A stretch of 42,038 nucleotides of DNA. Source: a virus. Shown here in pieces: positions 35,547 through 42,038 of this stretch. The first letter of the stretch is position 1, and every line of letters starts with the position of its first letter. The notes beneath the pieces were generated by a model. The model had not been told where the DNA came from. It ran no database searches and saw only the letters and a list, made by a program, of their open reading frames with translations. The position numbers and the translations under genes are program-made. Location: IMG/VR virus record IMGVR_UViG_3300045921_000484, positions 153,258 through 195,295 of that record; one strand, given 5' to 3'.

Positions 35547-36017
35547 TGATTCTACTTCAACTACATATTGACCGTGGTAAGTTTTGAAATCCGGTTTTCT
35601 CATAACTGTTATAACAGTTAATTTAAACTCATTATCACCCGGTTCTAATTGACAAACAACATTTATATTATTTGTCTTATTCTTTATAACAAATCTGTTT
35701 GGTTCACCAGCTTTAACGCCCTTTGTTGGATAATCATCTTCATTCTGATAAATATCAAATTTATTCTGCATTAAAGCTATTGTGATTTCTTCTATTGCTA
35801 ATTCTATCGTTTCAATTATATCATTATCTGATATAACTTCATCTTTCATACCACCATGTCTAAATTGTCTATCAGTAGCATGTTGTATCTTTTCAATATC
35901 TATTCTTATCTCAACAGGCTCTTTAAGATATCCAATACTCTTAGGAGCTTTAAATGACATAGCTTTTCTATCAATATACCCACGAGTGAATCTTTCAAAT
36001 GTTCTTAGATGATTCAT
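35544..36017 (-). CDS. Unknown protein with leader-like start
   Basis: The frame can be extended to a TTG at 36032, but ATG 36017 is preferred, giving MNHLRTFERFTRGYIDRK, close to the shared leader. The 157-residue protein has a His/Arg-bearing segment (IQHATDRQFRHGG), a helix (NDIIETIELAIEEITIALMQ), then four or five beta strands ending VITVMRK. This order is loosely like phage-associated BECR-fold (barnase/RelE-like) proteins, but I would not call it so without a structure search. It ends in a strong terminator. Confidence 0.68.
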   Translation of the reverse strand: MNHLRTFERFTRGYIDRKAMSFKAPKSIGYLKEPVEIRIDIEKIQHATDRQFRHGGMKDEVISDNDIIETIELAIEEITIALMQNKFDIYQNEDDYPTKGVKAGEPNRFVIKNKTNNINVVCQLEPGDNEFKLTVITVMRKPDFKTYHGQYVVEVES

Positions 36018-36147
36018 TAGTAAATTTTCCAATTTTTATATGTATAACATTAGAGATATTTATTATGGTCTTATCGCAAACCTCAACTTTGAGTTCTAAA
36101 ACCTCAGGTTAATTAAACCTGAATTCTTCATATAATTTATATCTCAT
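35995..36147 (-). pseudogene. Leader-bearing small gene interrupted by an in-frame stop
   Basis: ATG 36147 starts MRYKLYEEFRFN and meets TAA at 36111-36109. The same frame then stays open for 37 codons (PEVLELKVEVCDKTIINISN onward) and ends at TGA inside the start of the 36017 gene. A promoter-like TTAATATATA lies five bases upstream. The internal stop sits in a hairpin (TCAGGTT-TAATT-AACCTGA). It may be a nonsense-inactivated gene or a short upstream peptide. Confidence 0.42.
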
Positions 36148-36152
36148 TATAT

Positions 36153-36162
36153 TATATATTAA
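36153..36162 (-). promoter_or_regulatory. TTAATATATA element (leftward)
   Basis: Ten-base match, five bases before ATG 36147. It may serve both the interrupted frame and the 36017 gene. Confidence 0.45.
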
Positions 36163-36172
36163 TAATATAATC

Positions 36173-36244
36173 TTAGATTTTATATGAATTCGGATAAAGA
36201 AAACACAGACATGCAAATGAAATAAGACCAATTAATGTTGGCAT
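36173..36244 (-). CDS. Possible 23-residue hydrophobic peptide
   Basis: ATG 36244 encodes MPTLIGLISFACLCFLYPNS and three more residues. It would be a single membrane-spanning peptide. Its start lies in the loop and arm of an imperfect hairpin (36224-36254). No overlap or promoter supports it strongly. Confidence 0.25.
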   Translation of the reverse strand: MPTLIGLISFACLCFLYPNSYKI

Positions 36245-36274
36245 AATTAGTCTTTATCTAACGTGTATTTCATA

Positions 36275-37015
36275 TTAAGAGAGAATTTTTACAACAACTT
36301 CCTCAACAAACTCTTTCATATCCTTTGGATCAATTGTTGATACAGTATCTTTACTGCTGTGACAGTTAAATAACATAGAGAAATCTAAGTAATTATCACC
36401 ATATTTAACACTTGTTTTTTTATCAGTAGGGGGAATCGGGTTTATAACACAAGAATCAATTCCATTTTGTCTGAATATAACTGAGTCATTAAATGGTGTA
36501 TTAACAATCGGTGCATCAGGGAATAATGATTTAATCTTGTCTTGTAGTTTACCTGGGTAATTACCAATAAAGAAATACTTACCACCTTTACCAGTAAGTT
36601 CTAAGTTAAGTACCCATTCAATATCTCCGAAATACCCATCATTTATTTTATCAGATATAGCTTTTGAACCCTTACCTCCAAATTCTTCACCATCTAAAAG
36701 AACAACATGAATATGTGGCATTAGTTTCTTAACCATAATTGCATTGATTACAGAACAAGAATTATCATTAGCATTATCAATATTTGGATTATTAATATCG
36801 TGATGAGCAACAACCATCTTATTGGATGAACCTTTTAGAATAAGGTTATATAGTGTTGTCTCTCCTATTTTGGATTTATCTAATTCATATTTAATTCCTT
36901 CCGAATCAAGTAAAGACATTAAGAATTTAACTCTTGGAGTTGGTTCATTCGGATCATTCTCATAAACTGTTCCAAGGTTTCTTACTTTACAGAAGTCATA
37001 TATCTTTGAATACAT
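36275..37015 (-). CDS. M28-family zinc metallopeptidase
   Basis: A 246-residue protein. The co-catalytic zinc site of the M28 aminopeptidase family is visible: AHHD (residues 70-73), the bridging Asp in NANDNS (D84), GEEFGGKGS (E110/E111), LNLELTG (E139) and a late His in FNCHSSKDT. There is no signal peptide, so it would act in the cytoplasm or within the virion. Possible roles are peptide processing during head maturation, or degradation of host peptides. It is downstream of the CoaE-like kinase on the same strand. Confidence 0.82.
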   Translation of the reverse strand: MYSKIYDFCKVRNLGTVYENDPNEPTPRVKFLMSLLDSEGIKYELDKSKIGETTLYNLILKGSSNKMVVAHHDINNPNIDNANDNSCSVINAIMVKKLMPHIHVVLLDGEEFGGKGSKAISDKINDGYFGDIEWVLNLELTGKGGKYFFIGNYPGKLQDKIKSLFPDAPIVNTPFNDSVIFRQNGIDSCVINPIPPTDKKTSVKYGDNYLDFSMLFNCHSSKDTVSTIDPKDMKEFVEEVVVKILS

Positions 37016-37064
37016 ATATTAATCTAAAAAATGTTTTTAAACATCGAATGAGATAAACATCTAA

Positions 37065-37085
37065 AATGATTTTAGTAAAATCATT
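37065..37085 (-). repeat. 9-base perfect hairpin at the kinase gene stop
   Basis: AATGATTTT-AGT-AAAATCATT overlaps the stop codon of the CoaE-like gene. It is AT-rich and may attenuate read-through into the M28 gene. Confidence 0.4.
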
Positions 37086-37704
37086 ATTTATATTTATGCT
37101 CTTCTATTAAATATTTATCAATTATTTTTTGGTCAATTTTATTAACCTGTGTTAGTAAGTCACCAAACACTTTTTTATCAACGTCCTCATAATTGTGAAT
37201 TATATAATCAGCTTTTTGATTTTTATCTAAATCAACCATTTCAACAGACATATTTTGATATATATCAGAAATAAGCATATCAGGATTTAGATATTTACAT
37301 CTTTCCATTCTCTCGGTAGGAGGCGAAAAGACATTTATATTATAATCCATTTTCTTATCCCATCCTCTTTCAAATAAAATTGATGAATGAAATATAGTAT
37401 AGATTGAATGTTTATTTTTAAGTCGAAACTTCTCATATGCCTTGAATAACTCAAATTCTGCTTGATCAACTATTTTATCGAAAGCGCCATATAGAGCTAT
37501 CATTTTTTCATCTAAAAAACCATCATTTTTGAAAATACCTGTACCGATTTTGTTTTTTAGTATATGTCGAATTTCAAAGTTATGATTGATTATAAACTTT
37601 AATATAATATCGGCATGAAATACAGGAATACTAATTTGTTGGAATATCTTAGAAACTCTATCCTTACCTGAATATCTATTACCGGTGAGACCTATTTTTA
37701 CCAT
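37084..37704 (-). CDS. CoaE-like P-loop kinase (dephospho-CoA kinase or dNMP kinase type)
   Basis: A 206-residue protein. The N-terminus MVKIGLTGNRYSGKDRVSKI carries the P-loop GxxxxGK (residues 5-15), followed by IPVFHADIILKFI, which matches the switch after the P-loop in dephospho-CoA kinases (normally DADxI). A lid-like Arg-rich segment (PPTERMERCKY) and a late ADYIIHNYE (typical xxDxVIxNxG position) support the CoaE/dNMP-kinase group. Phages often use such folds as deoxynucleoside monophosphate kinases, so the substrate is uncertain. A Bacteroidota-type promoter candidate lies just upstream. Confidence 0.75.
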   Translation of the reverse strand: MVKIGLTGNRYSGKDRVSKIFQQISIPVFHADIILKFIINHNFEIRHILKNKIGTGIFKNDGFLDEKMIALYGAFDKIVDQAEFELFKAYEKFRLKNKHSIYTIFHSSILFERGWDKKMDYNINVFSPPTERMERCKYLNPDMLISDIYQNMSVEMVDLDKNQKADYIIHNYEDVDKKVFGDLLTQVNKIDQKIIDKYLIEEHKYK

Positions 37705-37709
37705 ATATA

Positions 37710-37741
37710 CAAATATATAAAGAATATTTTAACAAAACAAA
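37710..37741 (-). promoter_or_regulatory. Bacteroidota-type promoter candidate TTTG-N20-TATATTTG
   Basis: Minus strand: TTTG (37741-37738), 20-base spacer, TATATTTG (37717-37710). It fits the known Bacteroides sigma-factor consensus TTTG / TAnnTTTG. The expected start point falls at or next to the ATG at 37704. Confidence 0.5.
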
Positions 37742-38015
37742 TTTGAAAAATTATAATTTTTATTTACACAAATTGTTTATCATATCAGGTTATAAAAAAT
37801 AAACTATCTAAAATAATAATATTTGTTGATAATGATGAACCGCTTCTATAATAAGAAATTTATTTAATCATTTCAGAAATATCTTAATAGTAAATTTGCT
37901 GAACATTACTTTCAAAAGAAGAAGATATAGAAGGTTAAACATAACGATTAAAAGTAATTAACTTCATTAATAAAAATAATTAATAATTGTGTCCTCAACA
38001 GGGACACAATTTAAG
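37742..38015 (+). other. Gene-poor AT-rich stretch with one GC-containing hairpin
   Basis: No frame that I can support. The only clear structure is AATTGTGTCC (37985-37994) pairing with GGACACAATT (38002-38011) around the loop TCAACAG, directly before the YhcG remnant. Confidence 0.4.
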
Positions 38016-38138
38016 ATGTGGAATATCAAACAAACTGTATTAACCGAACTGAGCTGGGCACATCACCGAACTATTTTTTCAAGATGCCAAAGTATTGAGG
38101 AAAAATATTTTACATTTAAAATAGGAAATTTTAATTAA
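38016..38138 (+). pseudogene. Remnant of a YhcG/DUF1016-type nuclease gene
   Basis: A 40-codon frame whose product contains LTELSWAHHRTIFSRCQSIE followed by EKYF. This matches the conserved centre of the DUF1016_N part of YhcG-like PDDEXK proteins (pattern LSW-H-x-x-I-x-x-x-x-x-S-x-E-E-x-x-F), normally inside a protein of about 340 residues. Nothing before or after it belongs to that family, and it is more GC-rich than its surroundings. It is probably a fragment from a horizontally acquired gene. Confidence 0.55.
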
Positions 38139-38144
38139 TATATA
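38135..38144 (+). promoter_or_regulatory. TTAATATATA element, 24 bases before ATG
   Basis: Ten-base match just after the YhcG remnant, serving the small gene at 38169. Confidence 0.5.
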
Positions 38145-38168
38145 CTAAAAAAAATTAACCACGATAAA

Positions 38169-38321
38169 ATGAGAAAACAGCCTCTTTACAACGATAGCGA
38201 TATTGGATATTGCGATCCAGAATGGATGGAAATTGAAAAAGTAATTTCACAAGAAATTATTGAAGAATTAAAATCCATCAATAAAGAGATAATTAAAGAA
38301 GAAAATGTAAAAGATGAATAA
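38169..38321 (+). CDS. Small acidic protein, 50 residues, may continue by -1 frame
   Basis: Begins MRKQPLYNDSDIGYCDPEWM and continues as a Glu/Lys-rich helix to a stop at 38319. From 38318 the -1 frame continues with a protein-like stretch (INESRTIYNNKPINIEIYQI onward) to TAG 38402-38404, so the gene may originally have been about 78 codons long. The upstream promoter-like element supports expression. Function unknown. Confidence 0.55.
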   Translation: MRKQPLYNDSDIGYCDPEWMEIEKVISQEIIEELKSINKEIIKEENVKDE

Positions 38322-38404
38322 ATGAAAGTAGAACTATCTATAATAATAAACCTATTAATATAGAAATCTATCAGATAGATTATTTACAACCTGATGAAAC
38401 TTAG

Positions 38405-38614
38405 TAATTGTTTCATACTAACATTGATTTTCTCGTTTTTTTTTGATTGACCAAATGATATTTTGATATTATTTCTTTTGAAATTTTTGGTTAAACAGCA
38501 ACCATCGTTTATATAAATATCTAATTTAATAATAGATGAATATAATCACTTTTTTGTTAAAATATAAACTTAATTTTATAAAATTATATAACCATTAAAC
38601 TCTAAAAGATTAAA
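38405..38614 (+). other. Intergenic AT-rich region, no supported feature
   Basis: No frame, hairpin or TTTAATATATA copy that I can support. It must hold the control signals of the M16 peptidase gene. Confidence 0.4.
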
Positions 38615-39727
38615 ATGATAGTTAACTTAAAATCACAAACGGATCTTTCTGGATTCTATGTTGTATATGAAGGATCTACAAACCTTGAAAAAAAAGGATG
38701 GTATGGTATATCACATTTAATGGAACACTTAATGTGTAAAAATTTTGAACATCTTCAAGAAGACTTCGATAAAGATGGAATCGATTGGAATGCTTACACA
38801 TCATCAAATGAGATTGTATTTTATATACAAGGTCTTGATGAAAAAGTAAACAAGTGGAAAGGTGAGTTTATGAACCTGCTAGGTCAATTTAATGTAACCA
38901 AAGAACAATTTGAGAACGAAAGAAATATAGTTCTTGAAGAATATATGGATTGTTTCAATGACCAAACACAATCACACATGTTAAATCTTCATCGTAAATT
39001 ATTTAATGACTATGATCCAATTGGATTAAGACAAGATTTAGAAAATCTAAAATATATGGACTGTTTGAGGTATTTCGAATTGCAGTACGCTAATCCTTCT
39101 AAAATTATCAATGTTTCTAAAAATAAGAAATATAAGAATAATAGTATTGACTTTGTAGAAAGAAAATTTGATAAAAAATTAGAGTTTGGAAATCACAAAG
39201 TAACACTTGAGTTAAATAACGATTTCAAAGATAAAACATCAGTTGTTATTTTATCTCCAGTTATTAATGAAGATTTCGCATATGTTCACTTCATAAATGC
39301 TATGTTATCTCTTGGATTGAAATCTCCTTTATATCAGGAAATTCGTGAGAAAAGAGGATTAGTATATTATATACACTGCTACCAATCGAGAATGTGCAAT
39401 CAAGGTATCAATACAATTGCAACACAAACATCTAATAAGAATTATGATGCAGTTATTGAATCAGTGAAGGAAGTGATAACAAATCCTGATAAGTATTTAA
39501 CAAAAGAAAGATTCAATCTTGTTAAAGATTACTATAAGGTAAGAATGAAGAAGGATGAAATACTTCGATATAAAAATGTAAATCAGTGGATTAATCCTCC
39601 TAAATGGGGAGTCTATGATATTATAGACGAAGTTAGCCTTAAAAAGGTAAAGGAAGTTTATAGTAAATACTATGACTTCGATAAATTTTATATATCAAAT
39701 GATAAGAAGGAATTTAAATCTAAATAA
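38615..39727 (+). CDS. M16-family (pitrilysin/insulinase) zinc peptidase
   Basis: A 370-residue protein. The inverted zinc motif HLMEH (H34, E37, H38) and the third ligand in NIVLEEY (E108/E109), about 70 residues later, are diagnostic of M16. The C-terminal half-domain keeps the substrate-binding Arg/Tyr region (LYQEIREKRGLVYYIHCY). Length fits a single two-domain M16 unit, shorter than most bacterial members. There is no signal peptide. Possible roles are processing of leader peptides or head proteins, or degradation of host peptides. It is followed five bases later by the histone-like gene. Confidence 0.85.
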   Translation: MIVNLKSQTDLSGFYVVYEGSTNLEKKGWYGISHLMEHLMCKNFEHLQEDFDKDGIDWNAYTSSNEIVFYIQGLDEKVNKWKGEFMNLLGQFNVTKEQFENERNIVLEEYMDCFNDQTQSHMLNLHRKLFNDYDPIGLRQDLENLKYMDCLRYFELQYANPSKIINVSKNKKYKNNSIDFVERKFDKKLEFGNHKVTLELNNDFKDKTSVVILSPVINEDFAYVHFINAMLSLGLKSPLYQEIREKRGLVYYIHCYQSRMCNQGINTIATQTSNKNYDAVIESVKEVITNPDKYLTKERFNLVKDYYKVRMKKDEILRYKNVNQWINPPKWGVYDIIDEVSLKKVKEVYSKYYDFDKFYISNDKKEFKSK

Positions 39728-39732
39728 AAGTT

Positions 39733-39972
39733 ATGGAAACAAAAAAAACAAAAAAACCAGTAGTTAAGAAGAATCAGGCTAAAACCGAAACAAAAACTAC
39801 TAAAGCTAGTCAGAGTAAAGTTAAAAAAACAAAAGTTCGGCTAAATGTGCTATCTGAACTCAACAAAATCGCTGAGGCTTACGGTCAAGCGATTGATGGT
39901 AAAATCAAATTTAGAAAGGTGAAAGAAATGTTCATCAAATTACACAAGGATTTAAAGAAAACATCTGAGTAA
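39733..39972 (+). CDS. Lysine-rich histone-like protein
   Basis: A 79-residue protein. The first 36 residues are a Lys/Thr-rich tail (KKTKKPVVKKNQAKTETKTT), then a short two-helix region (SELNKIAEAYGQAIDGKIKF, then VKEMFIKLHKDLKK). It resembles histone H1/Hc1-type basic tails in composition. It probably binds nucleic acid and may condense DNA in the head. It starts five bases after the M16 peptidase stop. Confidence 0.65.
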   Translation: METKKTKKPVVKKNQAKTETKTTKASQSKVKKTKVRLNVLSELNKIAEAYGQAIDGKIKFRKVKEMFIKLHKDLKKTSE

Positions 39973-39975
39973 TTT

Positions 39976-39986
39976 TTTAATATATA
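39976..39986 (+). promoter_or_regulatory. TTTAATATATA element, 7 bases before ATG
   Basis: Perfect copy between the histone-like gene and the methylase gene at 39994. Confidence 0.55.
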
Positions 39987-39993
39987 GTGAACG

Positions 39994-40716
39994 ATGCTAA
40001 TACCCTATTTAGGAGAAAAATCAAAGTTTGCTAATTTTATAATACCAAATATTCCCAAAGATATTTCTACTTATGTAGAACCATTCGGAGGAATGTTTGG
40101 TATTTTTTTCTCATTAGATTTTACAAAATATAAAAACGTTAATTTTATCTACAATGACGCTAATGAGTTGAACTATATTTTATTCAAAAGTTTAAAGTCT
40201 AATGATTTTATAGAACTAGTCAAATCAAAAAAAGTGACCAAGGAAGACTATTTAGATTCACTTAAAAATCTTTTCACTGAAAAAGATGAGCATCTTATTG
40301 CCTTAAATTGGTTAATCATACTGACTTGTTCTTCACCTTATGAGATAGGAAAGGATTCCTGGAGAAACAATAGTGAGTTCGAGATATTTAAGATGAAACA
40401 TAGAGCTTATAAATATCACATTGACAAAATATCAGAGATCCTTAATATGGATTATAAAGAAGTGATTAATAAATATGACTCACCTTCAACATTTTTCTAT
40501 ATTGATCCGCCATATATGGGTAAGGAGGAATACTATATCAATCATAATTTCACTAAAGAATCACACTATGAACTAGCAGATATATTAAATAATATACAAG
40601 GTAAGTTCTTATTGAGTTATTATTACTTTGATGGACTAGAAGATCTTTATAAGAACTGCCAAATGGATTCAAAGATTACTCTTATGGGTACAGAATATAT
40701 TATAATGAATTATTAG
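39994..40716 (+). CDS. D12-class DNA N6-adenine methyltransferase
   Basis: A 240-residue Dam-type enzyme. The N-terminal PYLGEKSK binds cofactor, EPFGGMFG is motif I (a variant of FxGxG with the second Gly changed), NDAN follows, and the catalytic motif IV is DPPY (about residues 170-173). It would methylate adenine in a short target, for protection from restriction or for control. No restriction partner is nearby, so it is an orphan phage methylase. The start is supported by the element seven bases upstream. Confidence 0.88.
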   Translation: MLIPYLGEKSKFANFIIPNIPKDISTYVEPFGGMFGIFFSLDFTKYKNVNFIYNDANELNYILFKSLKSNDFIELVKSKKVTKEDYLDSLKNLFTEKDEHLIALNWLIILTCSSPYEIGKDSWRNNSEFEIFKMKHRAYKYHIDKISEILNMDYKEVINKYDSPSTFFYIDPPYMGKEEYYINHNFTKESHYELADILNNIQGKFLLSYYYFDGLEDLYKNCQMDSKITLMGTEYIIMNY

Positions 40717-40756
40717 ATTTTGAAAATTATAAGAGTAGGTAAGAGTTTTATCACTA

Positions 40757-41320
40757 CTATTTATATATTTCCTTTACATACTTTATTAGCTTTAATAGAT
40801 TATCGGTGTTATCAACATATTTATCTAATAATGATTCTAGAAATTTTAGTCTACCAACACGGTATGTTTCTTTACCATATGATTTGTATTCGGCATAGAT
40901 TCCTCTCTCCCATTCTAAAAGTTCTTCAAAATCTCTTTCAACAATATTCATATCATATTGATTAAACTTTTTAGATAGCATTGTTTTTGAATGATGATTT
41001 TTTGTATCAAGTATCATTTGTTTAATTTCAAGGATATCAGGATTTGATTTATCGGAACAACACTCCATAAAGAAGTCTGCACTTTTATCTTCATTATCAG
41101 TTTTCATTGGATCATAAACACAGTCATGAAATAAAGCGGTAATTAATAACTTCTCATATTCTTTTTCTGAATATTTTGACTTATCATCATTAATCTGAGA
41201 TATTAAGTCATTAAGGTGATTTAGATTATGGTAATGTCTATGTGATTCATTCCACATAGCTAGTAATGTATTAATATCACATTTGATATTCCACTTATTA
41301 AGAAGTTCTTGTAAATTCAT
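40757..41320 (-). CDS. HD-domain metal-dependent phosphohydrolase
   Basis: A 187-residue protein with RHYHNLNHL (residues 28-36), then FHDCVYDP (H65-D66) and NEDKSA. This is the pattern of the COG4339 group of predicted HD hydrolases. The substrate is unknown; phage HD proteins can act on nucleotides or signalling molecules. It has a TTTAATATATA element 20 bases upstream. Confidence 0.82.
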   Translation of the reverse strand: MNLQELLNKWNIKCDINTLLAMWNESHRHYHNLNHLNDLISQINDDKSKYSEKEYEKLLITALFHDCVYDPMKTDNEDKSADFFMECCSDKSNPDILEIKQMILDTKNHHSKTMLSKKFNQYDMNIVERDFEELLEWERGIYAEYKSYGKETYRVGRLKFLESLLDKYVDNTDNLLKLIKYVKEIYK

Positions 41321-41340
41321 AAAATTATTTCAACTTTAGT

Positions 41341-41351
41341 TATATATTAAA
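41341..41351 (-). promoter_or_regulatory. TTTAATATATA element, 20 bases before ATG (leftward)
   Basis: Perfect copy between the broken gene ending at 41391 and the HD gene start at 41320. Confidence 0.6.
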
Positions 41352-41390
41352 AATTCTTTCAATTATTTTCTTTCTATCAGAAACTCTAAC

Positions 41391-42038
41391 TTATTTTAGA
41401 TACTCTTTTTGCCATTTGAACATATTTAGACTAATTGACGAATATCCGGATCTTCGAGACTTTAATAAAACAATGTTAGTTTGTTTCATTGTGTAATCAA
41501 CATAAATAATGTTAGTGGAAGGTAAATCTAAACTTTCCAATTGGATTATAAAAATTTTCTTTATCCATTTAATATCTCATTTAAAATGTATTCTCTTCTA
41601 TTTGAAGTTACTTGACTAATTAGTAGTTCATTTAATTGACTATCTTGGATAGATGTAGAATTTTTTGCAAACTTAGCCAATTTATTCTTAAATCTATTAA
41701 GAAGGAGTTGTCTAAAAAGACAAGTTGAGTCACTCATCTGAAAGTAATTATTTTCCCATTTTTTAACACCATATTTATATTTATGTTCAGATATATACAA
41801 TTTCCCAAAAAAGACATCTCCTGAATTTATAATATACAAAGTATCTTTATCCTTAAAGGATCGAAAACATAATATTGAATAGAAACAAAATCTTTACCCT
41901 CGTTTATTACTGCATACATTTTATCAAAATCGTATTTTAATGGCTTACCATTAATATCTAATGTACCTTCAGGCAAGGGTTTATTATAGGCTTTTATTGT
42001 TTTTTTATTTCCTAACAAATCTGTAACAGTTAAATCAA
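41391..42038 (-). pseudogene. Unknown gene with two apparent -1 frame breaks, 5' end outside window
   Basis: The first frame is open to the right edge (a TTG at 42018 is internal) and ends at 41827. The second frame (41561 to about 41850) follows on if one T is added at CCTTTAAGG (41851-41859). The third (from about 41568 down to TAA 41393-41391) follows if one A is added at the AAA run near 41568-41570; it reads IIQLESLDLPSTNIIYVDYT and ends WQKEYLK. Together they give about 215 residues of normal-looking alpha/beta protein. No family is recognised. Confidence 0.5.

Noticed and set aside
35544-36017. Toxin-like BECR nuclease
   Set aside because: Only a loose order of His/Arg, helix and strands; no motif strong enough for a functional call.
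38020-38100. Possible tRNA or structured RNA in the GC-richer patch
   Set aside because: No cloverleaf can be drawn, and the plus-strand frame gives a recognisable YhcG fragment. A short direct repeat ACCGAACT is present but unsupported as anything more.
38322-38363. Short frame starting ATG at 38322
   Set aside because: Only 13 codons, and another frame over the same bases looks more protein-like.

Overview
The window is a piece of a large, AT-rich, tailed double-stranded DNA bacteriophage genome. Evidence: several very large virion-type genes (fibre, baseplate or tail-tip like, up to 1,439 codons), a T4 gp46/Rad50-type recombination ATPase, a D12-class adenine methylase, a small GIY-YIG protein, dense packing with ATGA and TAATG overlaps, and many small genes. 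It has no integrase, terminase, capsid or tail-tube gene that I can recognise, and no tRNA. The host cannot be read directly. Almost no Shine-Dalgarno sequences, one TTTG-N20-TATATTTG promoter-like site, and a remnant of a YhcG/DUF1016 gene together suggest a Bacteroidota host; this is inference.

Layout. 1-2200: the 3' part of a fibre-like gene built from tryptophan/glycine pentads. 2230-3503: a small leader-bearing protein, a P-loop ATPase and a membrane protein. 3620-10430 (+): four virion genes ending in a long repetitive tail fibre. 10451-17077 (-): a membrane protein split by a poly-A/T run, then six tail or fibre genes, including a 54-codon gene. 17123-21607 (+): a run of small unknown proteins with a GIY-YIG protein. 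21923-23668 (+): gp46-like ATPase. 23720-25520 (-): two tandem leucine-rich-repeat paralogues with 11 and 5 repeats. 25626-35418 (-): S1-like RNA-binding protein, UVR-motif protein and three large baseplate or tail-tip type proteins. 35544-37704 (-): small proteins, an M28 peptidase and a CoaE-like kinase. 37705-38614: a sparse region with a YhcG remnant and one small gene. 38615-40716 (+): M16 peptidase, a lysine-rich histone-like protein and adenine methylase. 40757-42038 (-): an HD phosphohydrolase and a gene broken twice that runs off the edge.

Two linked patterns stand out. (1) About ten otherwise unrelated small or medium proteins start with the same short leader, roughly M-K-x-[IL]-x-x-[FY]-x-x-[FI]-x-E-[SA]. 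It resembles the capsid-targeting sequence of T4 internal head proteins (MKTYQEFIAE) and ends in an [I/L/V/F]-x-E that looks like a T4 gp21-type cleavage site. These may be proteins packaged in the head and injected with the DNA. (2) An 11-base element, TTTAATATATA, lies upstream of at least 15 genes at two preferred spacings: exactly 4 bases before the ATG (7 genes, mostly leader-bearing) or about 20-25 bases before it. It looks like a phage-specific late promoter. At 4-base spacing the mRNA would be leaderless or nearly so. A phage-encoded S1-like protein could be relevant to such translation.

Third, six apparent 1-base frame breaks (five single-base losses and one gain in short homopolymers) plus one in-frame stop fall in small accessory genes, while about 28 kb of large structural genes contain none. 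This suggests real gene decay, homopolymer switching or recoding more than random sequencing error.
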